This document shows, one piece after another, positions 33,230 through 45,566 of a stretch of DNA of 64,000 nt. A program made the translations under genes and the position numbers. The DNA lies in assembly GCA_030062745.1 (NCBI GenBank), contig CP099839.1:24851324-24915323 (forward strand). The letters run 5' to 3'. The notes under the pieces were generated by a model. That model searched no databases. It was not told the DNA's origin and worked only from the letters and a program-made list of their open reading frames with translations. Positions within the stretch are counted from its first letter, which is position 1; each line of letters opens with the position of its first letter. This DNA comes from Capitulum mitella. Taxonomy: Eukaryota > Arthropoda > Thecostraca > Pollicipedomorpha > Pollicipedidae.

Positions 33230-36200
33230 AGCGGCGCTGGATCCGGCTGCGGCGCCGCTCTTCCGCGCCGCGGTCCCCGGCGGCTGGGTCGGCCTCTTCG
33301 AGCGCTGCCCGCCCGGAGCTGGCCGCGGTCAGCGGACTGGCGGCCGTCCGGCGGCCGACCCGCGGCCGGAGTGCGGTCAGAGCCGCCGAGCCGAGCTCGG
33401 CACGCTCCAAGCAGCCGCCGGCTCCCTCCGGGCAGAGAGAGGGGGGAGGAGAGCGCTCTGATCACCACCGTGCTGAGATCGGACGGACCGAGAGCTCAGA
33501 GCTGTCCAGCCGGACGGCTCAGACTCGGCGGACTGCACCCGCGTCGGCTGTCAAAACGAGCCGCTTCGGACCCCACGACCGCAGAGCTGCGAAGTTTTGA
33601 GCCAGAACGCGTCCGGCTGTCAGACGCGTAACTCAGAATGGCCGCCTCACAGGGCTTTGGGCTACTGAGTGAAATATCTTGTCTGCGATGCGGCGAGTCC
33701 AAAGCTGATGGATTTCGGAACCCTGAGCTGTCGGCTGTGAAAATGAGCTATCTGCATAATTCTTAACGACTTGATGGCTAAGCTCCAAGCTGCAGGTCGT
33801 CCATAGCTCTTAGTCGTCGGGACATGTGGCTCTAAGTCATGGGACTGTTTAGCTGTAAGCTATCGTTTCGGTTAGCCCCAAGCCACGGGACCAGATACAC
33901 ATAAGCTATCGGACTCGGCAGCTCTAAGCTGTCGGCTCCAGGCTGAGGTCCTTATGGCTCCTTTCGAGCCGTTAGCTCAAGGCTTTCGGTCCGTATGTCT
34001 GAGCCGTCGGGCCGCAGTGCAGCCAGCCGCCGAAGCCCGAACCTCAGCCTCGTCAGTCGGCCTCCGAGCTCTCGGTCCGCCCCCGCAGTACGCCGGCCGC
34101 CAGCGGCCGTCGCCGCGCCGCTGGCGGCTGATCGTCTACCTCGTCCGGCGCCCGGCCGGCCGCCGTCACCGCGTCTCCGGTGTTCAAACAAAACGATTGC
34201 CAGGATTTCCAAGGTACAAAACTTGGCCCGCGCCGGGCGGCGCGTGCGGGCGCGCCCGCGACTGGCTCGTGTGCCGACCGCCGGCGCCGGCGGTCGGCGT
34301 CCCAACGGTCCGCACGTGGGCCGAGGGCCGTCGCCACCCTGCCGCCGCCACCGCCGCCTTGCTAGACAAATGCCTTGTGGCGCCGGACACCGCAAAGCTG
34401 TTGGCTGTGTGCTGGTGTAAAGCTTTATTTATTAGCTCTCTAGCCCAAACTTTCCAATCGTCTTGGTTTTTAGTGATAAGCTGAACGTGATTTAGGGATG
34501 TATCGGACGTGTACGTTTCGTGTCATAGACAAATCCGATGGCTGCCCGACGTAGTACGGATACATGTAGATGTATAGGCGATTAGAAATTATTTGTTAAA
34601 TCTCTGCCTCTGTTCCAGTCTCTCCGTGAATACAAAGTGAACCTGAAGTCATGCGTTTATGTCCTGTCGTGTGAACACCGGCATTTGATCCGCGACTGCA
34701 TCGCCGTAGTCCTTATTTGGAGCGTCGAGACCATCTTGGAAGCACGTGGACGCAGCGTTGTTGCTCCGACGACCACGACCACTCGACAAGTCCCGGCTAG
34801 TGGTGAACTGGGCGAATGGTTTACAAGCTGGGCAATTGAGTCCATCGTGAAACAAAGAGAAATAAGACTGCAAAATAACGGAACATTTGCGAGTGTACAA
34901 ATGAAGGAAAGCGCACGGAAGTCTCGTATGTGGTTCACAATACCACGTTGTTCGCGATTTTTAGAAACCCACCGCCGCCTGTCAGCCCCTGGATTGGCGA
35001 TGGCGAGCAACAGTTCGTAGCTTTTTTGACCTTTCAATAGGCTTGCAGTGACTAAAAAGCTGATATCACGCGCTAAGAAATGCCAGCACAAAAACTAAGT
35101 ACCCACTTGGCCCAATGTACCGGCTGTTATTCGCTTTGCTGGCTCACGGGACGTTCGCAGAGCGGAAAATATGAATCCCGTCTCGGAAAGCAAAATCCTA
35201 AGCTAGCTGGTCATACCAGTCGAGTGTCACAATCTCATCTACCCACATTTTTATTAATGGGCCATTTTTAAGATGACGGAAGCTACCCTTATATGTGCGG
35301 TTGATTTTTGTTCAGCATTATCTTAGCATCATACACAATGTCTGTGCAATTTATTGGAGCCTGAATGTTACGAACCCCTGATGTGTGTTATGACGTCATG
35401 TAAATGATCATCTCCACAGGCTGGAATCAGCTGATCCTACCTCACGATTTGGTACTTATTGCAAAGTTGGTTTGTTTTTTGCTTATTTATTAGCTAGGAC
35501 ATGAAGCCTCTTGGGCTCAGATGTCCAGGACCTTGTGTCAAGTCTTTTGGTCCGTCTGACGTCCGTCGTCGGTACTTGCCAGGGCCTATATTACTTGTCC
35601 TTGGTTTGCATACCGTGCGCCGCTTTTGTCGCGTTGTCCTTGAAGCAGACCGCGGTGTCATGCCGGAGCTTCGCACGGGTGTGTTTATCATAGCAGAATA
35701 TCGCTTTGATAGTTGTTACGTGTCCACAAATTTCGGAGCGTAAGGATCCTTAAGTAAAACTGACAGGACAGGGTTTTAAGCCGTCGACAACTGTTGATGC
35801 TCTGCACATCGCAGCATCCTGTATATACCGAAAGTGAGTGAACCAGTGTTGGAAATTTGGTTTGTGTTCTTGGTGTCGGGAGAATAATTTTTGTTCTGGA
35901 TTACAACATTTTGCGAGGAGTACTACTGGCACTTGGCATTGTTAACTAAGTCAGTTATGACATGAGACCTATTTTTGACTGAATGGTAGGCAGTCATTTG
36001 CTTGTAGAATTATGAATTTCCCAGCATGGTTATAATATAGTTTTTAGTAGAGGCTTAAGATCATACTTGCAGAGTATGAAATGTCCATTGTAGTACTAAA
36101 TTTATTTTTTTGTATTCATGAGTGCCAAAAAAACAGCACCTTTTCCAATCCTGAAATGAACCATCTAAATCATATGAATGTGGCATTGGTCTTGACCATG

Positions 36201-36236
36201 AATGCACGTAAATGGTTGCAGAATGTTTGTGACAAG
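33230..36236. other. Intergenic region, GC-rich then AT-rich
   Basis: 33.2-34.4 kb is GC- and CpG-rich and could contain the CHTOP promoter and a non-coding first exon, but no transcription start could be fixed. 33.7-34.0 kb holds loose repeats of an AGCTCTAAGCTGTCGG-like unit. Beyond 34.4 kb the DNA is AT-richer with nothing recognisable. Confidence 0.45.
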
Positions 36237-36626
36237 GGCAATCCTTTAGAAGCGCACGCCATAAACCAAGCACACTGGATGACACATATACCGCGCGTGG
36301 CAAAAGGAGACGTCAGCTGTTGCAAGAAACAACATTATGCACTGGAGCTCCAGGTCGTAGATCACCTGCTATTCGCTCTTGTTTTACACAGTAGGTTAGG
36401 TTAGGTTAGGTTAGGTTAGGTTAGGTTAGGTTAGGTTAGGTTAGGTTAGGTTAGGTAAGGTTAGGTTAGGTTAGTTTAGGTTAGCGAATAGTAGGTGATC
36501 CACGACCTGGAGCTCCAGTGCATAATGTTGTTTCTTGCAACAGCTGACGTCTCCTTTTTGCCACGCGCGCCGTGTATGTGTCATCCAGTGTGCTTGGTTT
36601 ATGGCGTGCGCTTCTAAAGGATTGCC
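36237..36626. mobile_element. Second fold-back element with a central TTAGG array
   Basis: Arms 36237-36377 and 36483-36626 (about 141-144 bp) are inverted near-copies; outer ends are GGCAATCCTTTAGAAGCG / CGCTTCTAAAGGATTGCC. The interior consists almost entirely of TTAGG units. The arms share no similarity that I can see with the element at 10930, although the layout is the same. No coding capacity. Confidence 0.85.
36392..36484 (+). repeat. TTAGG array (about 18 units)
   Basis: Near-perfect TTAGG repeats with two or three variants (TTAGGTAAGG, TTAGTTTAGG) toward the right end. They form the centre of the fold-back element. Confidence 0.95.
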
Positions 36627-39307
36627 TGTGACAAGATCCTCATGTTATCAGTTTTCAGGTTGGTTTCCTAATCACCGGTATTATTCATTGGCATTTGCTG
36701 GAATAAGTGCCAGTTGAATGAAAGACATTTTTGGAAGAAAAAATCTGAAAATTTCATCATTTTAATGTTGTATGGTGATGATTAAATCATTCTCTATCAA
36801 GTGGATCTTCTTGTATTGTGATGTTTTATCCTGAAAACAGTGGCAGTGACCTAAAAATGCAGGTAACAGTTGCTAATTTGCCTCTTAACATCCCAACATG
36901 CAACCTGGCATGCATTGAGGCATGGACTAGCTTAAGCATGGCAACAGAAGAGAGTAGAGAAGTGAACATTGTAAAGCAGAACCTCCCATTCCACAATGCA
37001 TGGATTGATCATGCTTTGTAGATGAGGCAACCCAGTATAGCCTTGGGACATTGGTCATTCTTTTGCAGGCCTGCTCCCAGTTAACCTAAGTTAATTATGG
37101 CACATGGCTAGGGTGCACAAAACATCACATGCTATGTGTCATCTCTGGCAGGCTTTGGTTAATGTTGAAATAATGTTATCTTGCCCAGCCTAACTCAGTA
37201 TGATCTAGCCTTACTGAACTTAGCTTACCTAACTAGCTTGAAAATGTACTTTTACTTCTATTTTGCACCTGTCATGGATGCATTTTCTTCTCCCTGTACT
37301 TTGTATATTTTATCTGTGATACTGTTGCCATATTGTGCTGTGTGTACTGCATCCAGGCTGCTTAAATCAGGGCAGTTTTTTGTAGTGGAGACTTGGAGGA
37401 GTAGTGGAGACTCATTACAGTTTTAGAATGACAAACCTGAACCACAAATATAAATCAGACATCATTATTTAGCCTGGTAGGAACCTGTATGCTTGATGAG
37501 CAGTAGAAGGTATTAAGAAACTAGACAAATCTGATTAAGCTGTGTATTTTGAATATTGGGATCTTGAACTATTGCCAGATGTCAGAGTTGAGGTGTTCAT
37601 TGTGTAAAGCTTGTAGCTTGCACCTGGATGCTGTTAGTTCTTGGGCCATGAATGATATGAATGGACTGTCAGAATTGGTCCTGAGTCATCAGAACTGTTC
37701 AACAACTTGACAGTGACACTTGATGATGGCTAGAGGTCCTACAGGCTGTAATGAAGGGATAATTATGATGTTGACAAGCAAAAGTATGAGAATCATAAAC
37801 ACAGTTAAGTGCTGCCTCTCTGTCTGAGTGTCTTGTATGGCTGAGCACTAGCCTGGTGCAATTTTTAAGTGTGTTGGGAATTGATAGGAAGAAGAGCTGC
37901 CAAGGGGCCCAGTAGAAGAGTTTGAGGTTACCGCTCTTCGTGCTGTGCCTGATCTAATGCATAAATCGAGAAGAATTTGTGGTTGATTCACACCTGCTTC
38001 TCAGTGTACCTAGCATTTCTGATGTTTTTTTTTTTTTACAAAGCAAAGACTACTGAAAACTGATGAAAAACTGCATGTATTGTTAGCCTTAAGGCTCATG
38101 TGTTTAGATTTGCTTTGATGGATAATGTGATCCCAGTGCTTGAATTTTTGTCATTCCAAAATTTTCTTGCTGATGAGTGGTCTAGTTTGTTTTTATGGGA
38201 GCATATCCTGTACCACTGCACAAAAAGCCTTGTCCACATTGCAGTTTTTTCCATTGGCAGTGCCTCACAAAAGATGGCATAGTTCATTTTTATCTGCAAG
38301 TTCTAGTTGCATGGTTAAATGGAATGTTCCACCTTGTTAACATTTCAGAAGTATGTATGGTTAGCAAAAAAATGTTGCTGCCATCATTTGTGTGTACACA
38401 TTGCTCTGAACATTCACAAAAACATAGCAAAATGTAATTCATCAAAAACCTTCTTCTGGCATCATCCATTGGTGATGATGCAGCACAGGTCTTCTGCCAG
38501 TATTGATTGCCCTGGATGTGCCTGTGTTGTCAGGCAGTGACTGACATTGGGATATGATGATTGTATGGTAAATTGCTTTGGAATTCCTTGTAGTGTTCTC
38601 ATGCATAATGTATTTTGGAAATGGGATTTGAAGACTACAAACTGCATTTGGGCTATCTCAACATGAGATGTGTGTTAAGAGTGAAACTAGGATAGTCAAT
38701 GTAATGTTCTAACTCAGTAGCTCTGGACGCACCAAGTAAATAGATCAGAATTAGGTTGCATCATATTCATAATATTCATCAAAATCCATTGGAAAGATGA
38801 CAATGTGTCAGCCTTATAGTGGGGAACCTATTTGATTTTTTCTCATTACATATTTCTGAGACTGATTTCTAATTTCAGTAATGATTTCTCATAATGATTT
38901 CAATGATTCTGTAATGATTCCTGAGGCTGATTCATCTTGATTGCACTGACCCTCATACAGACTGCCATCGACCTTCCCCCTTCATGTTATCGTCATTTGG
39001 TATGAAACCTGAAGGTGACAGGATAAGCATTTTGTCACATGGGCATGGCTTCATTCGATCAGTACGGAAACGTTACGGTTTCTTAGATGACGTAATAACA
39101 TACTGGTCAGCAAATGATCCATTACATAATGGAGGTTGCTTATGTAACACAATAACTAGCAATGCAAGCCAGCATGAAAAATGGGGTAACATATTGAGAT
39201 GTTTGGTGCTTCTTTGAAGGGATTTCTTTCATCCTGTTGATATTTTTCCATTTATATGATATCTGTCATGGACTTTTCATATGTTTGCATCTTCCTCTCT
39301 GTTTCAG
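36627..39307. other. AT-rich region upstream of the first CHTOP coding exon
   Basis: Probably a mixture of intergenic DNA and the CHTOP 5' UTR intron, because the first coding exon begins after an acceptor at 39307. Short AT-rich open frames are not supported as coding. Confidence 0.5.
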
Positions 39308-39376
39308 ATAAACAACATCAGATATGATTGGTAGAATTGCTTTGCCAAGGACCACCACAGTTAGTCTGAATGACAG
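39308..39376 (+). CDS. CHTOP: CHTOP exon 1 of the coding part (includes 16 nt of 5' UTR)
   Basis: The exon follows acceptor CTCTCTGTTTCAG; coding begins at ATG 39324. It encodes [17 protein letters not shown] and ends at ACAG|GTGAGA (phase 2). The acceptor before the ATG implies at least one upstream non-coding exon. Confidence 0.88.
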
Positions 39377-41919
39377 GTGAGATGGGATTTTTGTCTGAGT
39401 TGTGTTGATAATAATAGCTGCATGTTTGTAATGACTGAAGGATATGCATCTCCTTGTACCCATCTTAACAGTTGTTAACATAATTGCTTATGATCCAGAC
39501 CTTGCAATATTGTTCAAACAACTGTTTGTTGTCAGTGAAACAGGTATGAATGCCAGCAGGTAATCACTCCATAGATCTTGGGTCTTAGTGAATCCCTTGA
39601 AAAGGAAAGTATCTAAATTTTAGGGTATAGGTAAGTAAATCTGGAATGCAGATGCTGGTGGATCTCTTAAAAAAAAAGAAATGGTGGTCAGATCCTTGAC
39701 ACTGATTCTTATGTTTGGTAAATGCAGCATGTGGATCTCAAATCTCCACAGACCCTTAGATCCTAGATTGTCTTTGGGGTCTTTTAGATCACCATTAGGG
39801 AAAAAGAGAATGTTCCACCTGCAGCACGTGTTTTGAACCGAGATAGCTCAATGGTAGTTTGTATTGTGTCAGGGAAGAGATAGCCAAGTGTGCACTTCTG
39901 TCAGCTGGCCAGTGTCTCTGGCCGTCTGACCATAGCCTCCGTCTATCTTCCTAGCGCCTTTTTCTTATCTGCCCAGCACCTCAAGTCCGTCTGGTGGGCA
40001 CCCACTTTCCCAATGACCAGGATTGCCGTCCATCTGACCAGCAAGACCAGACCCTATGTCCATCCGCCCAGCACCCGAAGTGTATCGGGCCAGCACCTTT
40101 GGCCGTCTGACGGGCGCCTTTGTCGGGCTGATCATCTCCAGTCGTGGCGCAGGTTCTCGACGCTGCGAGAGCTGCGCGAGAAGCAGCAGCAGGAGGTGCG
40201 GATGCAGCAGTCCGCCTCGGAGGCCAGCCGACACCTGGTGGACCACATGGAGGAGCGGCCGGCGGTGCGGGCCGCCCTGGCCGGCCCGCAGCGAGCGGTG
40301 AGGGCCGCGGCCGCTCCGGCGAGGCTGGAGAATCACGCTGGATGGCGGTTGACACCAGCTCCGTCCGGTGGTGTTCGCTCGTAACGCCGGGCAGCGGTGC
40401 GGGCTGCGCGGTTGGTCTGATGGCAGCCTGAAATCGCTCTGCAGAATAGCCTGAAACTCTCCAACGTTGCTGGAAACTAAATGTGGTACTGCCCAGAGAC
40501 CAGCGAGTGGTGTTTCTTCTTCGGTCGCTCTTAGGACTGAGATCCCCTCTTGGCCTTCTCTAGTGTAGCGGTAGGTTTGGTTTTGGGCAGGGCATCGCTG
40601 CCACCACCTGTCCCCATGCAGTTTGTGCAGAGCAAGAAACAAAAGTCTGCCAGCTCTGGATGTGCCAGGCCTGTGTCCCGTGTACCTCTGGACGGCGTGT
40701 CGTCCCGTGACCCCGCCGTCCTCCGGCCGCAGGCGCCGGTGGCCGCGGCGCCGCCGCCTCAGAAGCGGCTGCACGTGAAGCAGCGGCTGGCGATCCAGGC
40801 CCGACTGGGCGTGCTGCGCACGGCGCCGGCCGGCGGCTCGCTGCTGAACAGGCTCGGCCGCGGCCGTGCTCAGGTCAAGAGGCTCCAGACGGCGCGCAGC
40901 CGTGAGTTACGACCGCCGCTCGCCTGTCTGGGAGCGGTGGCCGTGGAACTCGGGGGTGCGGATTGTGCGATGATGTTCAAGTGCGCTTCGTGTGGTGTTG
41001 TTGCGACTTCGACTCACCAGTGGTTGTTTTGCGGCACTGCTTCCGTGTGTCGTGGAGGAGTATAGGACGTGGCCGTATCACGTGCCGAACAGCACATTTA
41101 GACGAGCCACAAACGTTCGACCATTTGCTGGTTGTTCGGATACATGGCTGTTCTAGCGATGGTGGCCGCCATTGATCTCCCCGGTACTAACGTCTGCCCT
41201 CTTTTAGCGGCTGCCGTGACGCAGAAACGAGGATCGACCACGTACAGAGGAGGCCAGGGTCGCGGCAGGGGACGCGGCGCCGCTTCACAGACCAGCTCCC
41301 GGGGACGGTGAGTGGTGTGAGACGGCTCCTGGGAATGTCAGATGATGCCTGGCCGGTCCTCCCGCGGACGGTGCGTGGTGGAGGGCAGTTCCCGCAGACT
41401 GGCCGATGTAGCCGAGCAGTTTGTGACAGTCACCTCGACAGCCGTAGTTTAACGTTGATGTCGCCCAGATTCGCGGCTGCATGTGGTGTGTTGGTTTATG
41501 AGGAAGCCATTGGTTGGGATTAACCCAAACGGCACCGTTCGACCACCGTCGGCGCGGAGTATCGCCAGTCCATGCGACGGATCGGACAGACACCTTGCTG
41601 TTTTCCGAACTGCGGTGTTGCGGTGACTGCACACTGCACCTTCTGCAGCCTGTGTAATATGTGCCGCGGTCTGAGCCTCTTCATCGCCGCCTGACCTGCG
41701 GCGTCGGTCGGCGGCAGGGGCGGCGCGTCGGCCGGCGCGCGGGGCCGCGGCGGCCGCGGCGCCGGGTCGGCCGGCCGCGGCCGCGGCGCCACCCGCGGCA
41801 ACCCGGCTGCCAAGGTGAGCAAGGAGGACCTCGACAAGCAGCTCGACGACTACATGTCCAGCACCAAGGGCCACCTGGACGCCGAGCTGGACGCCTACAT
41901 GAAGGAGGGCGACGCGTGA
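39324..41919 (+). CDS. CHTOP: CHTOP: chromatin target of PRMT1, five coding exons
   Basis: Nuclear arginine/glycine-rich RNA-binding protein. In animals CHTOP joins the TREX mRNA-export complex, binds the helicase UAP56, and is methylated by PRMT1. Coding segments are 39324-39376, 40153-40297, 40733-40901, 41208-41307 and 41718-41919; all phases agree, giving 222 aa (human 248, from memory). The N-terminus [15 protein letters not shown] matches the VLKSTTKMSLNERF region; [11 protein letters not shown] (51-61) matches [22 protein letters not shown] (about 84-94) matches KQRLGKSNIQARLG; an RG-rich segment ([17 protein letters not shown]) provides PRMT1-type sites; and the C-terminus [12 protein letters not shown] / [14 protein letters not shown] is the conserved CHTOP tail. 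The RG region is shorter than in vertebrates. The GC content of exons 2-5 is much higher than that of exon 1. Confidence 0.95.
39377..40152 (+). other. CHTOP intron between coding exons 1 and 2
   Basis: AT-rich at first, turning GC-rich near the acceptor, with loose CCATCTGACCAGC / CCGTCTGACGGGC-like repeats at about 39.9-40.13 kb. No other gene was recognised. Confidence 0.7.
40153..40297 (+). CDS. CHTOP: CHTOP exon 2
   Basis: Acceptor TGGCGCAG was preferred over CTCCAG (40141) because it joins AG to G and gives SLNDR|FSTL, as in vertebrate SLNERF. It holds a glutamine/glutamate-rich helix and [13 protein letters not shown]. The donor is GCG|GTGAGG, phase 0. Confidence 0.9.
40298..40732 (+). 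other. CHTOP intron between coding exons 2 and 3
   Basis: The intron is bounded by GCG|GTGAGG and CCGGCCGCAG. No internal feature was recognised. Confidence 0.75.
40733..40901 (+). CDS. CHTOP: CHTOP exon 3
   Basis: Acceptor CTCCGGCCGCAG. It encodes [20 protein letters not shown], then [18 protein letters not shown]. The donor is AGCC|GTGAGT (phase 1). Confidence 0.93.
41208..41307 (+). CDS. CHTOP: CHTOP exon 4, RG-rich
   Basis: Acceptor CCCTCTTTTAG; C+CG restores proline. It encodes [20 protein letters not shown], followed by [12 protein letters not shown]. The donor is GACG|GTGAGT (phase 2). Confidence 0.93.
41718..41919 (+). CDS. CHTOP: CHTOP exon 5, RG region and conserved C-terminus
   Basis: Acceptor GGCGGCAG; CG+G restores arginine. 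An RG-rich stretch leads into [19 protein letters not shown] and the [14 protein letters not shown] tail; stop TGA 41917-41919. An internal AAGGTGAGC at 41812 resembles a donor but reads through as KVSK, as in the family. Confidence 0.95.
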
Positions 41920-44900
41920 ACGCTGTGACCGCGCGATGTGACCTTTGGTTGGACTGCGGGCCGGGCTGACTCACCTGCCGGACCTGAGTGTGCCTGGCCC
42001 GGCACAGGCAGGGGTGGTGGTCCTCGCGCCCACCCCGCCCGCGCCCCCACCGCATCGGGCGCCGCGGCTCGTCTGCTGTTGCTGTACATAGTATTGTGAT
42101 TGTGAAATGTACTTGTTCCTTGGTGCTGGTGTTTTTCTTTTGGAGGGGGACGGGTCGGGTCGGAGAGTTCATGAGCCTGCAGGAGGCTGTTACGTCATCT
42201 GTGATGTTGGGAAATGTGAGTGTGATGTGAATATGGGCGAGAAGAATCCGGCTGTGGTGACGAAAAGATTTGCCGTATGAGAAGTTACGCACAGGTCTTC
42301 GTCACTGAGAAAACCTTTGTTACATATAATCCTCCATATTTCAACTAGACAGTAAGGGCATTACTTAGTTCGAAGTTCTGGGTTCATAATTGACTTTATT
42401 TGATCAAAAGGCTCTGGCGTGTTTCCACGTCCACAAAAGCTATTGATCGCCCCTTATGGGTATCCGATAATCCACATTATTATGGTAATCTGTTTAAACT
42501 GAACGACAAGGACAGCAGGGCGGGTGTCAGACGCCTGGCATCCGCGTGGGGAACTAGCGATTTAATAGGTGGCGCTACTTTCCTCAGTTTCCCTTGCCCC
42601 GCCAACGATCTGGATCAGGAGGGGTGTCGGACCATAGCTTCGCAGGAGCTACATTCGATGCCCTGTAGAGACATGTCCGCTTTGATCAGGTGTTTCCGCC
42701 TTATAAGTGGTGTTTCCGGTGTGGCGTGCCTCGAGTGCCTGTCCGACCACAGTACCCGGGTCCTACTACCGGCCGCGGCGGCAAGACCGAGCGTAGACCG
42801 AGCTACCGGTTTCCAGTCACTGATCCGATGATAAAAAACTGACGCCGTAAATCTCTACATCAAGACTGACGCTATTTATGCCTCTGCAGCGATATGGGCC
42901 GGAGTTCGAGCCGTCTGGAATGCCGTGTCACGCCGCGCCGCAGTTCCAGGTACTGCGGGGGTTCTCACGCCCGCCGACGGGAGATCCGGGTGACTGGAAT
43001 TAGGAAGGCAGTGTGACTCCTGGTTTCTGCGGCGCCCAAAGCATTACTTCGTCCGTTAGGTATCCACCTGGCTAGATGAGCTGTGGATATGCATGTTAAA
43101 TGGTTGACATGTTGAACTTCTGTAGCGTGTTTATTTGGACATATTGGGAACATAAACGATGAAAGATGGTATTCTCGAGGCATGTTTCGGTGGAACACCC
43201 AAGATTCCTCATCTCAAGCATTAAATGTGCATATGCAAGCTTACGAAGGTGAAGAATTACTACCTCACCTCCGCTTTTCCAAATATTTCCACTTGAATAC
43301 CCACCAACCCGTGGTGCGACCTCTTGACTGACGGTAGCCGTTGAAAAACATAACTCGGCATACTCACGACGACCCACTAGACGAGCCGCACACTTCTTTG
43401 TGGCCCACTTCAGGCGACGGCGCCGGCGGCGGTCCGCCGTCTGGGAGCGATTCATCATCGGGAGACAGAGTCGGCCCTCCGCGCGGAGACAGTCGACCCA
43501 CTATCGCCGCCCGGCCAGGCCCGAGTCGCTCCTAGCAGTGCCCGCCGGCGTCTCGAACTGACGTCACGTGGTCCGGGGAATCGCGCAGTGCAGAAATCGC
43601 CAGGTGTCGAGCGCAAGTCAGGTGGCCGCCGCTTCCTACCTGGGAGGCTCCGAGCGCGTGCGAGGGAGCGTGGCGCGCCTCGAAGCGTTACGGCGCACCG
43701 CCGGGTGTGCGCGGCCCTCCGCGCGGAGGAGGTCTGAGCTTCAGAGCCGGCCATCCTGACGCGGCGGTCTCCGGTCTTGACCGGCTCCGCTGGCCGCGCG
43801 CAAACACGCCGCCCGGCTGCCCAGCTGGCGGAGACCTGCTGGCGCGGCGAGCGTTTGAGGTTCGCCGCCGCCGGCAGCTGGCTGCGGCCGCCGGTGATTT
43901 ATAACCCGCGGAGGCGAATTCGAGCTATCCCGGCGGTGAGTTCCGCGCCGGATTACGCTCCAGCGAAACGCTCGAATTTGCATATTCCCAGCGGAGCTCG
44001 TCAGCGGGCGGCTGGCTGTTCGGAGGTACGCGTCCGGTTCATGAGCGCTTGTTTGGCGGAGAGCTGGGCGGACAAGCCTGCGGAGAAGATGTACGATGGG
44101 TGCGCATGTATCGTTCGCCTGGTCCGTGCTATCGCTGTTAATCAGTGCGGTGGTAAGGCTTTATACCTGGGGGAATCTCGCGGTGCGTTGTTGGATCCGT
44201 CACAACTGCGGCTGTGGGCTTTCACATTGGTCGCGCTTCTGCAAACTGCGCACATGTTGAAGATCGAACACAGGACCTTCCGTCAATGACAGTTGTCTTG
44301 CAGTATTTTGCTCTTTGCGCACATAATTCCATCCATGTCGGTGCCAGATGTAAAACGTCAACAGAACGGACCAGACCCACACATGGGTCACTTCCACGCC
44401 ATGCCCCGCGGCTGAGGGCTGTAGGCTCCCTTGTACACGCATGGCAGGCTACTGCGCTTTGAAACCTCGAGGCAGTAGCACCTGCTGGGCGTGAGCAAGA
44501 TGCTGTGATTCGTCAGACACGACGCTTCTCCGAAAATGTTTTTACGGCTTTGCTACTGCGTTTGCCGTGCAACACAGCCACACCTGAAGCGAACTCGGCC
44601 TCGCTGAACACGAAAAAGAGCGAAAAATGGCAGAGATCACCTATTTGCTTTTCGCGTGGCGACTGTTGCATGTCAGCAGATAATCACGTTTTGCAGAGCG
44701 ATTTGACGTGTAGTGCACTGCTCAGAAGGTCTTCAGAGAGAAGATATGGACTGCGCTGAAGGATGCAAGCTATTTCGAGCGCTCTGACTTGAGAGATGAA
44801 CCTAAAGCTGTTATCCGTCGAGAGGTGAAATATGGTCCCAGATGGACATTGATCCAGGTGTGTTTCCGCTTGTGATTGCCATAAGAGCACATGTCTACAA

Positions 44901-45421
44901 AATGGTATAGCTGAGGGTATCGGTACTTACTGACCGATCTGTCGTGTCATGTGCCCGTCAGCCAATTATGCCGTGTATCTGCATCTTTAGAGTCAGCTTC
45001 CGCCAATGAACACGGTCTTACGATGCATGGTGGTTCATCCCTCGTTGTATGAACGATGTATTCCTGTCTGAGAAAACAACATCCTGGTAATGCTAATAGG
45101 CTCGTAGCAGTACGTTTAAGTTTACAACTCGGTGCTTAAGGATTCCAGATTCCTTAAGGATTGCTTGAAGATTTCTCTTTTCGGCCTAGAATAGCGTCCC
45201 AGTGAACTTTTTAAAAATAATGATTCAACCATTCTTCAGCTAGGCGAGTAAATTTGAACGTCCCAACATGTCGAACGTCTGTTGAGGTCATTGTTCCGGA
45301 TAAACTTTTCAGAAAACGATTATCATTGAAGACTGCCGCAGGCAGAGATCAGGATCTCGATTGCAATATGAGGGTTACATACGTTCTCGAAGATTCTAAC
45401 GAATTACGTAAAACAGATCAA
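41920..45421. other. CHTOP 3' flank and gene-poor DNA
   Basis: No canonical AATAAA was found shortly after the CHTOP stop. GC-rich patches lie at 43.4-44.1 kb. Open frames such as 42400-42831 have no recognisable domain and no splice context, and were not annotated. Confidence 0.5.
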
Positions 45422-45566
45422 GGGCGCAGTCAGGATTTTCTTAAGGGGGGAGCTCAGTGTGAATTGAAATCATACGAAAACCGTCTGCTGAGAATACGAT
45501 GTATAAGGTTTTTCACAAAAAATGCGGGCCTAGGGGAGGGGAGCCGCACCCCTTGGCTGCGCTGGT
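45422..45566 (+). repeat. Dispersed repeat family A, copy 1
   Basis: It begins GGGCGCAGTCAGGATTTTC and ends CCCCTTGGCTGCGCTGG. It shares an interior (AAATCATACGAAA, CGTCTGCTGRGAA, TTTTCACAAAAA, GGGCCTA) with the copy at 48871. The two ends are roughly complementary (GCNGNCAGGATTTTC...CCCTTGGCTGCGC), as in short non-autonomous DNA elements. Confidence 0.7.

Noticed and set aside
36392-36484. Chromosome-end telomere
   Set aside because: The TTAGG array is enclosed by inverted arms and followed by 27 kb of other DNA including CHTOP.
40142-40152. Alternative CTCCAG acceptor for CHTOP exon 2
   Set aside because: It is out of phase with the upstream donor at 39376; the acceptor at 40152 keeps frame and gives the conserved junction.
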